Source: CAYYNP01 sp964472545 (GTDB taxonomy: Bacteria; Planctomycetota; Planctomycetia; Pirellulales; Thermoguttaceae). Taken from it: a DNA stretch of 14,120 nt. The notes below the pieces were generated by a model that made no database searches, had not been told where the DNA came from, and saw only the letters and a list, made by a program, of their open reading frames with translations. Within the stretch, counting starts at the first letter, position 1. Each line of letters starts with the position of its first letter. The stretch covers positions 1 through 14,120 of the forward strand of contig CAYYNP010000264.1 of the NCBI GenBank assembly GCA_964472545.1, written 5' to 3'. This document shows positions 1 to 9,200 of this stretch, piece by piece. The translations under genes were made by a program, and so were the position numbers.

Positions 1-6
1 ATCGTC

Positions 7-55
7 GACGGAGCCAGTCCCCTTTTTCGGGCTCCCGCACACTTTGCAGTTCTCC
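7..55 (+). repeat. 49-base repeat, left copy of perfect inverted pair
   Basis: These 49 bases are the exact reverse complement of 14072-14120. Within the repeat GGAGCC (10-15) can pair with GGCTCC (30-35) around a 14-base loop containing a CCCC-TTTTT run, so each copy can form a hairpin. Identity stops at base 56 on the inner side; on the outer side only six more bases are visible, so the true element may be longer. It lies about 150 bases beyond the stop of the CotH-type gene, in non-coding DNA. The size, hairpin and intergenic placement resemble REP-type elements mobilised by RAYT transposases, but that assignment is inference because no transposase is in the window. Confidence 0.9.
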
Positions 56-103
56 GGGCGGATTCCCTGGCCGCGAGGCGCGGCGTCACCGCCTTCAACA
101 TTG

Positions 104-122
104 GCCCCCCCGACAGGGGGGC
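104..122 (-). terminator. GC-rich hairpin downstream of the CotH-type gene, possible terminator
   Basis: Seven perfect pairs (GCCCCCC at 104-110 with GGGGGGC at 116-122) enclose a five-base loop. The hairpin sits about 83 bases past the stop codon of the CotH-type gene and before the edge repeat, which suits a transcript end. No run of T follows on the minus strand, so it is not a classical intrinsic terminator; it could only stabilise the 3' end or assist Rho-dependent termination. Confidence 0.35.
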
Positions 123-205
123 GAAAGGCGTTTGAGGCTGCTCGCATACGTCGTCTTCTTCACTTCGCCAGGTCTTTCTCGCTGTTTGGCGACGATATGC
201 CCTTG

Positions 206-3200
206 CTACGGCCAATACTCCAGCAACAGTTTGTCCACGGCCTCGGCGGCTGAGTCGGGCCTCTTGGACGGCCGGACGATCGTGCCGAACGGGTCGTACT
301 CGTGAAGCCAACCAGCCGTTTCGCCTGCCGCCTGCGCTTCCGCGGCCTGCCTCCCCGGCCCCTCGTCCTGCAGATCGATCAGCTTCAGCGCCGTAAGGAA
401 GTTTGTCTGATTGTTGCGGGCCAGCAGGACGTCTGTCGCGTTCACACGCTTGTCGCGGTTGTAGTCGTACGAGAAGTCAATTCTTGCCGGGTTGAGGAAG
501 TTGCGGGGGTTGTTCCGCGCAAGCAGCAAGTCGGTGGTCGTAACCCGCGTGTTGGACGTTGAGTTGCCCGCCTCACCTACGGCGTTGCCGAAGTAGAACA
601 CGTCGTTCGTCGCCAGGCCCGTGTTGCCGCCGGAGAACACCGTCACTTGCAGCCACTGGTTTCGGATCGCGTAATCGTCCCAGGCGATCGTCACCCGGTC
701 GGAACCGCCGGTGCCTTCGTCCGGCCGCAACGTGACGCTCGCCGGCTTGGGAGCTTCCGCCCACGTGCCCGGATCGTTGCCGTTGCCCACCTGGAACGCG
801 AAATCGGCCGCGTCGATCTGGCCCGTCGGATGGGCGACGTCGACGATGATCCCGTTGATCCCCAGGCTGTAACTCGTGTAGTTGGCAAACTTGGCGGTGT
901 CGCCCGGCCTCAGCGCCGTCTTGTCGCCGGCGATGGCCGCGTCGTCGTTCTCGTCGAAAACGGAGTTGTTGTAGAAAACGTATCGGCCGGTCACTTTGGG
1001 CGTCGCGGCAAAAGGCACCACGCCGGGCGTCGGTTCGGCCGCCGTCCAACTGGCCGCCGCGTTGCCCCACGAGTCGGTTGCCAATCGGTGCAACGACTTG
1101 CCGCCGCCGTCGGCTTCCTCGGGCCATAGCCCGTCCGGCTCGTATTCGACCTGATCGACCAGCACGCGCGGAACCACCGGCGGCGAGTCGAGCGTCGGCT
1201 CGTCGGGGCGTAACAGCCGTAGCCGATCGCCCGCGTTGTCCAACGCGCCGTTGTAAGGACCAAAGACCGACACCCCGGCCGGTACGTCGTGCTTGCTGCG
1301 AAAGACGTCCGGATCGACGGCCACGACCAGCATCACGCCGCCGGGCGGCAGGTCGGCATAGGGCGGAAACTCGAAGCCGACCCCGCCGAACCGCCACGTG
1401 TTCGCCGGGTGCAGCGGATCGAACAGCGGCACCGCCGCGTCCGCCGGGTTGAAGATCTCGATGAACTCGTCCCCGCCTTCGGCCGGGCCGTACATCACCT
1501 CGCTGATCACCACCGATCCCAGCCGCGGGCCGCCGTTCTGCTGGCCCAGGGTCGGCTCGATCATCGGGTAGAGATCGTCCGTTGCACCCGGCCAGCGGCC
1601 GAACGACTCGCCGGCCAATGCCGCGCCGAACTCGACGTGATCGGCAAACCGGGTCAAGTTGCCGCCGGCGTCGGCCTCCATCAGCCACACGTCGTCACCC
1701 CGGGCGCCGCTCAAGGCGAAGTCCTTCGAGCCCGGGCCGCCGAACTCGGTGGCGGGATCGAACCGCAGTACACCGTTGTCGTCGTGGCCTTCGTAGAAAA
1801 CCGCGTATCCGCCGGCCGAGATCTTCGTCTCCTCGGGGATGCGGAACTTCCGGTAATCGCCGTTAGCCGGGTCCGACTCCCAGCCCCAGGTGTCGCTGAG
1901 ATACCAGCCGCCGACGTCGATTTCCGCGTCGGTCGTGTTGTGCAGCTCGATCGCGTCGATCTGCGGCAGGTCGGTGTGGGAGAGCACTTCGTTGACCACG
2001 ATGCCGGTCGCCGCTGCCGGCTCGGCGCCGGGTGTGCCTCCGAACCGGACACTGGAATGCCAGTTGTCGGCAGCGGTGTAATCGCCCTGCGTATCGAGCA
2101 CCTCCAGCGCGGCCCCCTTGCCGTCGGCCCGCCCAGGCCAACCGTCGGCGTCGTCGAAGCGGAAGTCGAGAAAGGTCACGTCGGCGCCGTGCGCGAGTTG
2201 AATGCGTTCGCCGGAGTCTTTCAGGCCGCCGGAAAACTGCCCCGCCACGTTGGCACCCGGTCCGTAGCGAAACTCGAACGCCGGCCGGTCTCTGACCACG
2301 ACGACGTACTCGCTTGGCTCGAGCGAGGAGACCTCACTGACGGCGAAATCGAACTCCACGCCGTCGACGAACCGAACCGTGTTCAGGCCGATCGGATCGG
2401 GGCCGACGTTGCGAAGCTCGATAAACTCGAATTGCTCGGCGGCGTTGAATCCGGCGGTTCTTTCGTCGGGTGTGGCAGCGTGGGGATGGTAGTTGATTTC
2501 CGTAACGACCAGCGGCGGCGGGACGGGTGTGTGATACGTCGCTTCGTTCAGCGCGCTCCATTGGCCCCCGGCAAGCACCCTCGCCAGCACGGGCGTGCTC
2601 TGCTGAAGTACGATCGGATCCGTGTAGGGGACGGCCGACGCAAGGTTGATCGCTCCGCCGGGCAACCGCGGATCGCTGCCGTCGAGCGTATAGTAGGCGG
2701 TTCCCTGGGCGGCCGTGATTTCCAGCAGATCGCCCGGCAGAATCGTTCCCCCGTGCTGCGGCACGCCGTTGATCTGCAATAGCGGCGCGTCGATCGGCGA
2801 GACCATTCCCCGGGCGCGGAATTGATCGAATACGATCTGCGACCGTTGTGGGAACCAGTTGTTAAGCAGGTCGTCGCGCACTGTGAGTAACTGGTCGTGG
2901 GGCGTATACAACTGCCCGACGCCGTAGAAGTCGCGTGCGTAATCACCCCAGCGGGCAGACTCGGCGATCAGGGCCCGGTCGATTCGCTCCGCAATCGCCC
3001 TCCAGCGTGCGGCCGGCACGTTCCACTCGGGATGTGCGGGATCCCATTGGGGGTGTTCCGGATTGACGTAAAGCGCACCGCCCTCGGAAAAGGCTCGGTG
3101 CAGCCGGTCGGCGAACAGCAGCCGGTACTCAGCATTGGAACTCAGTGCATGATGGAACTTGGTAGGCGAATCGTGGTCGCGGCCGTGCGGGCCGGTGCGG

Positions 3201-6127
3201 TCCGTCGAAACGCTCGGCTTGAAGGCGTGTTCGCCGTCCCAGTCGAAGAACTTGAAGCCCTCGCCGGTGACGCGGTTGCGGACGACGTAGTTGTTCCCCG
3301 GCCAATCGATCGCAGCGGCGTACATGTTGTGGATCATGTAGTCGGCCAGATTCTCCGCGTCGACGTATTGCAGCACGTCCCGATAGGCCGCGTCGGCAGA
3401 GAGGTCGCGGTAGCCGGCGTTGAAGTTGTTCGGATCGTTCTGGATCAGACCGAGCAGCGCGAAGTATGCGTCGCCGTTTCCGTCGAGGACCTCTTCGTGG
3501 TTCTTCAGTGCGTCGTAGTCTTCCTTATCGCCTCCGAAGCAGGCCGCAGCGAAGGAGCCGTCGGGCCGCTCGGACGGATTGTAGACGCCCCAGTAGAGGC
3601 CGTTGATGTAGAGATGCACGTAGTTGGCGGCGACGGCCGGCCGGCCCATGGCCGTTTGCGTTTCGTGCAGCCATTGGTCGCGTGCAAAGGTCCCCAGGCG
3701 GTTCGAGCCGGTGTTGTAGACCCAGGCGTCTTGCGAGTTGGACCGCAACACGATCGTGTCGAATCGGCCGGTCGCAGCGTCGCCGAAGAAGGGGTAGTCC
3801 AACTGCCCGGCCCCGTAGCGATTGCGGAACACGAGCCTCAGCGAATGTTTCGGGTTGCGGCCCGGGTTGCGCGACGTGAAGCCCTGGATACGGATTCCGG
3901 CGTCCTGTTGGAAGGAAGGCGTGCCGTCCGCGTAGATCAACTCGACGGACGTGGGCCGCTCCCACGCGAAGCCCCGGCCCTCGGTGTTCGCATAGATTCC
4001 CCGTGCCGAGCCGAACACGTCGTCGGTATCCAACACGATTGAAAGTGTTGGCAGCGCGAGCAGAGCATCGGCGACGACCTGCCGAGCCTGCTCGACGGTG
4101 TAGCCGGAGTCGCCGGCGATCAGGGCCAGATCACCCGGATCGTTCTCCATGGCGTAGTCGGCCCCGATCCCCCAGCCGGCCGGAAAGCCGGCCCCGTCCT
4201 GCACGACCACGTCGTCGAGGAAGACGTACGTGTGGGTGTCGACGTTCGTCGGGACATGGTCCGGCTTGAACGCGGCCGCACGCAGCGTCGTCAGCCCGTC
4301 GATCGTGATCGGCTCGGTGTAGGGCGTACCGGTTGTCTCCGTCGGCCGGCTACCGTCGAGCGTATAGCGGATCTGGGCGTCGGGCGTTTCCGTGGTGATC
4401 GCAACGTCGAACGGCTCGGTGTAGAAGCCTCGGTCGACGCTGAACCGGGTATCGGCCACCAGACCCGAATAGCCCGGGGCGTTGCTCTCACCGGGCGTCG
4501 GTGTGGTCATGTAGGCCGATTCGCCGGCACCGGTGGCGATCAATTCGGGCAAGATGAGAAAGTCGTCGTTCGCAGCGGAGAGATTCAGTCCGTGAACGGC
4601 GAGCACGTTTGCGCCCGTTTGCAAGGCGCCGAGGAAAGCGCTGACGTCGATCTCCTCGAAGCGGACGGCCTGCTCGACCGGATTCTCTCGAGTTGCGGTG
4701 GCGTTGAAGGTCGGCTGTGGCGGCGCGTTGCGGGCGGCGATCGGCGTGCCGTTCAGGTAGGCGGCAAACCCGTCGTCGTACTTGATGCGCAGTGCGAGGC
4801 GTTTGACGTCGTCGGCCCGTTCCGCCTCGAAGACAGTACGCAGATAGGCCGACGTGCCGTGGCCGTGCATCTCGGTTTCAAGATCGGTGGTAACGAAATC
4901 GCCGACACGGGCCTCCCTCAGCAGCCGCAGTTCGAACCCCGGCAAGGCGAAATGGTCTCCCTGCCCCTTCGAAGGGCCGCGGTCGAATGCGATCCGCACG
5001 GGCGAGCCGTCGACGACCGTGAACTGAAATGTCTCGGTCCGCAGTTCGCTGCTGTTGTTGTCCGACATCTCGGCACCCGCCGCGATCGGCTCATCGGTTA
5101 CCAGGCCGTCGGTCAGGTAGACGTCGAACGGGGTGGCCGGCGGCCGGACACTGGGGCCGAACTGCGTGGTGTGGTGATAGGTCGTGATCTCGTACGTGCC
5201 GCCGAGCAGGTTTTCCAAGTCGAGCGAGATGGTGGCCGGGGCGTTGGCCAACGGGCCGTCCGAGAGGAGATTCGACAGCGGGGCGAAGATCCCCGTGGCG
5301 GGGGCGTAGTCGCGCCAATGCGTTTGCCCGCTAACGGTCACGACGACCGAGTTACCCGGCCCGGCCAGTTCGTCGTGAGGAAACGACCGTGTAGCCGGCG
5401 AGGTGCCGTCGTGCTCGATCGATTCCCACCCCGATTGCGTCGGGCCGGAGTTGATCGATCGGCCGAGGTCGATCTTCAACGGCGTCGACGGCCCGGCGCC
5501 GGTGCTCACGTCGTAACCGACGCCGGTCGGTCGTTCCGCCCAGGCGACCTCGGGCGTGAAGTCCAAACTGGTCCAGATGGTTGCCAGCGAGCCATCGGTG
5601 GGAACGAAGACCTCGGCGGCCGCCCCCGATGCAACCAGGGTATCCACCGCCAGGCCGTAGGACACGTCGGCGAATTGCTCGGAGTAATGCCAATAGGCGT
5701 CGGCGATCGTGCCGTCGGGCGCCACGAGTGCCAGGCTATCGCCGTCGGCGTCGAGCTTGAAGTTGGTGTGCGGGTTGCCGTCCGGATCGACGTGATCGGC
5801 TTCGTCCCGCCCGGACGCGAACACGACCAGGTATTCCCCGGCGGCGAGCGTGCGAGGCGGGAACCGCCACTTCGTCAGATCGGCGGAATCGTCGGTCAAG
5901 CACCAGCCGTCCAACTCGACGGCCGTGCCGGTCGGATTGTGGATCTCGATCCAGTCTTCGTACGCTCCATGTCCGTCGGCCAGCGTCTCGCCGTTGGCGG
6001 CCATGAACTCGCCGATCAGCAGCGAATCGGCATCGAGCAACATCCGTTGCTCCAAGGGCTCGAAACGGAGCCGGCCGAATCGCGAGGAGTTGCGGTTCTT
6101 CGGAGCCTTTTTGAGTGGGTTGCTCAT
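206..6127 (-). CDS. Giant exported CotH-kinase/lamin-tail protein with LEPR-xLL motif and dockerin-like C-terminus
   Basis: The product has 1973 residues. The N-terminus is basic and carries a LEPR-xLL motif (RFEPLEQRMLLDA, 21-33), known from very large planctomycete exported proteins; there is no classical signal peptide. Domains in order: lamin-tail 1 (about 34-160); a module shared with the neighbouring giant (257-402); a jelly-roll-like segment containing KYDDGFAAYLNG (about 405-535); a chitobiase-C-terminal-like domain (561-635, RYTLDGSRP); a CotH kinase-like domain (about 690-1105); a second chitobiase-C-like domain (1114-1199, YYTLDGSDP); lamin-tail domains 2-4 (about 1204-1325, 1374-1500, 1538-1665); a segment beginning VTGRYVFYNNS (about 1712); and a dockerin-like pair (1856-1913), whose second loop has D1888, N1890, D1892, N1896 and D1899. 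In the kinase region DWPGNN (941-946) and FDWDGEHAF (961-969) fit the Asp/Asn motifs of the family. Bacillus CotH is an atypical kinase that phosphorylates spore-coat proteins; the substrate here is unknown. Only a weak ribosome binding site precedes the ATG, but the motif position supports this start. Family calls are confident, the biological role is not. Confidence 0.96.
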   Translation of the reverse strand: MSNPLKKAPKNRNSSRFGRLRFEPLEQRMLLDADSLLIGEFMAANGETLADGHGAYEDWIEIHNPTGTAVELDGWCLTDDSADLTKWRFPPRTLAAGEYLVVFASGRDEADHVDPDGNPHTNFKLDADGDSLALVAPDGTIADAYWHYSEQFADVSYGLAVDTLVASGAAAEVFVPTDGSLATIWTSLDFTPEVAWAERPTGVGYDVSTGAGPSTPLKIDLGRSINSGPTQSGWESIEHDGTSPATRSFPHDELAGPGNSVVVTVSGQTHWRDYAPATGIFAPLSNLLSDGPLANAPATISLDLENLLGGTYEITTYHHTTQFGPSVRPPATPFDVYLTDGLVTDEPIAAGAEMSDNNSSELRTETFQFTVVDGSPVRIAFDRGPSKGQGDHFALPGFELRLLREARVGDFVTTDLETEMHGHGTSAYLRTVFEAERADDVKRLALRIKYDDGFAAYLNGTPIAARNAPPQPTFNATATRENPVEQAVRFEEIDVSAFLGALQTGANVLAVHGLNLSAANDDFLILPELIATGAGESAYMTTPTPGESNAPGYSGLVADTRFSVDRGFYTEPFDVAITTETPDAQIRYTLDGSRPTETTGTPYTEPITIDGLTTLRAAAFKPDHVPTNVDTHTYVFLDDVVVQDGAGFPAGWGIGADYAMENDPGDLALIAGDSGYTVEQARQVVADALLALPTLSIVLDTDDVFGSARGIYANTEGRGFAWERPTSVELIYADGTPSFQQDAGIRIQGFTSRNPGRNPKHSLRLVFRNRYGAGQLDYPFFGDAATGRFDTIVLRSNSQDAWVYNTGSNRLGTFARDQWLHETQTAMGRPAVAANYVHLYINGLYWGVYNPSERPDGSFAAACFGGDKEDYDALKNHEEVLDGNGDAYFALLGLIQNDPNNFNAGYRDLSADAAYRDVLQYVDAENLADYMIHNMYAAAIDWPGNNYVVRNRVTGEGFKFFDWDGEHAFKPSVSTDRTGPHGRDHDSPTKFHHALSSNAEYRLLFADRLHRAFSEGGALYVNPEHPQWDPAHPEWNVPAARWRAIAERIDRALIAESARWGDYARDFYGVGQLYTPHDQLLTVRDDLLNNWFPQRSQIVFDQFRARGMVSPIDAPLLQINGVPQHGGTILPGDLLEITAAQGTAYYTLDGSDPRLPGGAINLASAVPYTDPIVLQQSTPVLARVLAGGQWSALNEATYHTPVPPPLVVTEINYHPHAATPDERTAGFNAAEQFEFIELRNVGPDPIGLNTVRFVDGVEFDFAVSEVSSLEPSEYVVVVRDRPAFEFRYGPGANVAGQFSGGLKDSGERIQLAHGADVTFLDFRFDDADGWPGRADGKGAALEVLDTQGDYTAADNWHSSVRFGGTPGAEPAAATGIVVNEVLSHTDLPQIDAIELHNTTDAEIDVGGWYLSDTWGWESDPANGDYRKFRIPEETKISAGGYAVFYEGHDDNGVLRFDPATEFGGPGSKDFALSGARGDDVWLMEADAGGNLTRFADHVEFGAALAGESFGRWPGATDDLYPMIEPTLGQQNGGPRLGSVVISEVMYGPAEGGDEFIEIFNPADAAVPLFDPLHPANTWRFGGVGFEFPPYADLPPGGVMLVVAVDPDVFRSKHDVPAGVSVFGPYNGALDNAGDRLRLLRPDEPTLDSPPVVPRVLVDQVEYEPDGLWPEEADGGGKSLHRLATDSWGNAAASWTAAEPTPGVVPFAATPKVTGRYVFYNNSVFDENDDAAIAGDKTALRPGDTAKFANYTSYSLGINGIIVDVAHPTGQIDAADFAFQVGNGNDPGTWAEAPKPASVTLRPDEGTGGSDRVTIAWDDYAIRNQWLQVTVFSGGNTGLATNDVFYFGNAVGEAGNSTSNTRVTTTDLLLARNNPRNFLNPARIDFSYDYNRDKRVNATDVLLARNNQTNFLTALKLIDLQDEGPGRQAAEAQAAGETAGWLHEYDPFGTIVRPSKRPDSAAEAVDKLLLEYWP
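389..562 (-). other. Dockerin-like repeat pair in the CotH-type protein
   Basis: This encodes residues 1856-1913. Two related segments each contain DLLLARNN or DVLLARNN followed by an NF pair, about 34 residues apart, the duplicated layout of type I dockerins. The second calcium loop is nearly canonical (D1888-x-N-x-D-x-x-V-N-x-x-D1899). The first is degenerate, with N, T and R where acidic residues are expected. Sixty more residues follow to the stop, ending in LLLEYWP, with no PEP-CTERM motif, hydrophobic helix or LPxTG. Dockerins classically bind cohesins; no cohesin is visible in the window, and many planctomycete copies may have other partners. Confidence 0.75.
2813..4054 (-). other. CotH kinase-like domain region
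   Basis: This encodes residues 692-1105. It begins LPTLSIVLDTDDVFG and contains the family hallmarks GIYAN, WERPTSVELI, DAGIRIQGFTSR, KHSLRLVFR, VHLYINGLYWGVYN, SERPD, DWPGNNYVVRN and FKFFDWDGEHAF. The length and motif order match full CotH domains of planctomycetes and verrucomicrobia, and I see no internal truncation or frameshift. The acidic residues D941, D962 and D964 are candidates for the metal-binding or catalytic positions known in CotH, so the domain appears potentially active. Assignment of individual catalytic residues is by motif resemblance only. Confidence 0.9.
4922..5359 (-). repeat. Shared extracellular module, copy in the CotH-type protein
   Basis: Encodes residues 257-402. 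Shared blocks with the second giant protein are TVSGQTHWRDYA (TH-R-YA), PLSNLLSD, GTYEITTYHHTTQ and a C-terminal HFALPGFEL. Alternating hydrophobic residues suggest a beta-sandwich. The copy lies between the first lamin-tail domain and the jelly-roll-like segment. The two copies have diverged at the DNA level, so this is an old shared domain rather than a recent duplication. I do not recognise a named family. Confidence 0.8.
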
Positions 6128-6144
6128 TTGCGAGACTCGGTCTT

Positions 6145-6166
6145 GGCGGCGCCGGCCGGCGCCGCC
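6145..6166. repeat. 22-base perfect palindrome between the two giant genes
   Basis: All 22 bases are G or C and read identically on both strands. It lies between the stop of the PEP-CTERM gene (6237) and the start of the CotH-type gene (6127), with its edge 17 bases upstream of the ATG. As RNA it would form a very stable hairpin (9 pairs with a 4-base loop). No T-run follows, so it is not a standard terminator. It could limit read-through into, or translation of, the CotH-type gene, or mark a protein-binding site. Confidence 0.6.
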
Positions 6167-6236
6167 GGTAAGCAGCCCAACGCAATGGAACTAGCCGGCA
6201 TCCATGCCACGGATCGGTGTCTTGTCCAACGGACGC

Positions 6237-9200
6237 TCAATGCGACCTCCGCCGCCACCAGACCAGCCCTGCGCCGAGAAGACCCGCCAGCAACATCGCC
6301 AGCGTGCCCGGTTCGGGCACGACGTTGATCGAGCCGATCTGCGGCTCGGTGCCGAAGCCGCTGATGTAGGTCAGTTGAAACGCGCCGGCGTCGGTCCCCG
6401 GCTCGGCGATCCGGCCCAACGCGACCTCGGCGTAGCCAAACGGCGACGCGCCCGGCAGGCCTTCGCCGACCGTGTTGGGGTTGGCCGAAACCAGGTTGGC
6501 CGCATCGCCCAGCGGCAGGATATCCTGCAAGGCGTCGAGCCCGGTGCCGGCGAACAGGCCGTCGCTGGTGAGACTCCAGTTCATCACGCCGTCGACCATG
6601 ATCGTGAATTCACCCGTGTTCGGGTTGTATTCGGCTGCGGCCGTGCCCGGCTCGATCGGACCGCCGTCGCCGGTGAAGTTGGTGATCAGGTCGGTGATGT
6701 CCTGGCCGTCGACCCAGCCGTCGCCGCGGCCAAGGGCGCCGCCGGCCGTGTCGCCCTTGAGCCAGTTGCGGTCGGGCGGGTCGCCGGCAAGGTTGAAGTT
6801 GATGATTAGCGCCTGGATATCCTGGCCGTCGACGTTGCCGTCGGCGTTACTATCACCGCCTTTCGCGAAGTAGACGTCGGCGTTGGCCTCGACGAGACTA
6901 TTCCCGTCGGGTGCCGGGGGAACTACCTCGACGTAGTCGACGCCGCGGAAGAAGACGCCGGAACCGAGATGGCCCGTGGTTGCCGGATCGCCGACGCCCG
7001 GCGACGGCGGAACCTGATCGAATCGGCCCTGCATCAGACCTTCACCCACCGTGCTGACGATCGTCTTCGTCACCGTCCGGCCGATTTCGGACGCATGCAC
7101 GCCGGTGACGTGGACCTCCAGCGCGGGCAGATAGAGGTCTCCGCTGCCGGTGCTGATCAGTTGGCTATGCCGGGGTGCGACGGCCTGACCTTGTTCGTTC
7201 GTGACCACGCCCAACTCGACGACGTAGACCCCTTCGTCGTCCACTTCCAAGCCACCGTGGATGCTCAAGTCGCCGGCCGGCCGCAGGAGATCGGTCACGA
7301 ATACGTCGCCGCGAATCGAGGTGTCCGCAGCAGTCGTCACGTTGGCGAAGCTGAAGCCGGCGTCGGAGAGCGTAAGCTGCGTCACGTCCTCTGCGATCGT
7401 CAGGTTGCCGAGGTTCACCACACCTGCTCCGATGATTTCGGTGGTGGGGCCGACGTCGGCGGTGACCAGCAGGTTGGTGCCGGGCAGGTCCGTCTCCGGC
7501 GCGGGAGGATTCACCAGATCCCCCACCTCTTCCGGACTGAGTGCTCTTCCGTAGATCACAACGTCGTCGATCTTCTCGGCGAACCGCTGGCTATTGTTCT
7601 GATAGCCGCCGATCGCGTACACGTTACTTTGGGCACGCTGCGTGATCGACCCTGCCAGGGCACCGTCGACGTAGAAGGAGGTGCCGGCGGCATCGGCCAC
7701 GGCCGCGATGTGATGCCACACGTCCGGATCGGGTACCAGGTCGGTACCGCCGTCCCTGAAACCGCCGACGTAAGATCCCAGGTTATCGGCGTTGTTCTGG
7801 ACGATGATATGATGATCGGCGCCTTTTCCCCTAAAGAGAGTCCGCCAATCACCTGTCGGAGCCAGGTTCTGGAACCAGGCGGCTACCGTCCACTCGTTGG
7901 CCACTTCCTGGTTCAGGTCGATGCCGTCCGCCTCGATTCGCATCTGGCCCTGTCGAGCCGTTCCGGTGTTACAGAAGAGTGCTCCGCCGTTCTTGCCGTC
8001 GGCGTTGTAGGCCGCCGGCGCGATCAGCGAGCCCGCGTAACCGTTGCCCGAATCGTCGTTGCCCACGTTGCCGGGGTCGTCGAACGAGTAGTAAGCCAAC
8101 GGATTGGCCGGCAGGCCGCCGCCCCCGCCGCTGATGGTCAGTATGCCGCCGACGGTGAGGTCCGCCGCAGCCAGCAGGTCCGTTCCTTCGGCCACAAGTT
8201 GGCCACCCTCCGAGATGCCGTAATTGATCTTGTCGAGTTTCAGGCTCTCGCCGACAACCACCTGATTTCCGCTGGCGTTGAACTGGGAACCACCCTCGAT
8301 ACTCAGGACCGTCGCAGTCGAGTCCGCCGAGATATTCAAGGTGCCCGAGACGGTTACGGGGCCGAAGTCGAAGCCGGGCGCCGTCACCGAGCCGGCGACG
8401 CTCAAGTCGCTGCCGAGGAGCCGATTATCCGTGGTCAACGCCGCGGCCGGAAGAACGTCCACCACGGTTTCTTCGGCCGTGGTGGTCAGCGTCTTGCCGG
8501 TCAAGTCCAGGGGACCGCCGACGGTGAGGAGTTCCGAGACTGCCAGATTGCCGCCAAGGTTCAGCACGCCGCCGGAGTAGTCCAGTTCCGTAAGGTTCAG
8601 ATCGTGCGGAACGGTCAAGGCACCGCTGCTCATCGCCACCTTGCCGGTGGCCAAAGTCGCGGTCGGCTTCACATCCAGCGTACCGCCGCCCGAGATGGTC
8701 ACTCGCGGCGTGATCAGCGTGACGCCGTCGGCGACGTTCAGCGTACCTGCGTTGACCGTCGTTTGGGAATTGACTCCGACGGACCACAAGCCGTCCTGGG
8801 CCGCGTCGCCGGGCTTGACACGGGTGTCGCCGCCGATTGAGGGCGTATGGAAGGCGAAGTCGGCACGCGATCCGCCGCCGCCCTCGCTGTGCGTAAAGGC
8901 GATCATGTACGATTCGCCGGCGGTCAGACTGACGGTCTTCCAGCCGCCGTCTTCCCACGAAAGCTGCTCGCCTCGATTCGAGCCCAGGCCGGCCGTGGAC
9001 GACTCGAAAACGCCGTCCTGGTCCAGGTCGAGCCAGATGCCGGCACGGTCGTCGTCACCCATGTTGCGGAACTGGTGGTCGCCGGTTTCCAGTGCGGTAA
9101 ACAGGCCCATCCACATATTCGAGTACTGGTCGTTCCGGCCGATAGCACCCGTGTTGCGGAAGTCGGCGTCGTTGTCGAAGTTGAGGCCGCGATCGGCGGG

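Noticed and set aside
104..122. Classical Rho-independent terminator after the CotH-type gene
   Set aside because: The stem is strong but no T-run follows on the minus strand, so I keep it only as a low-confidence possible terminator.
4232..6328. Long plus-strand open frame of 698 codons
   Set aside because: It lies antisense to the CotH-type gene, its product is Arg/Gly/Val-rich with no domain, and the minus strand has clear domains throughout. It is a product of high GC.
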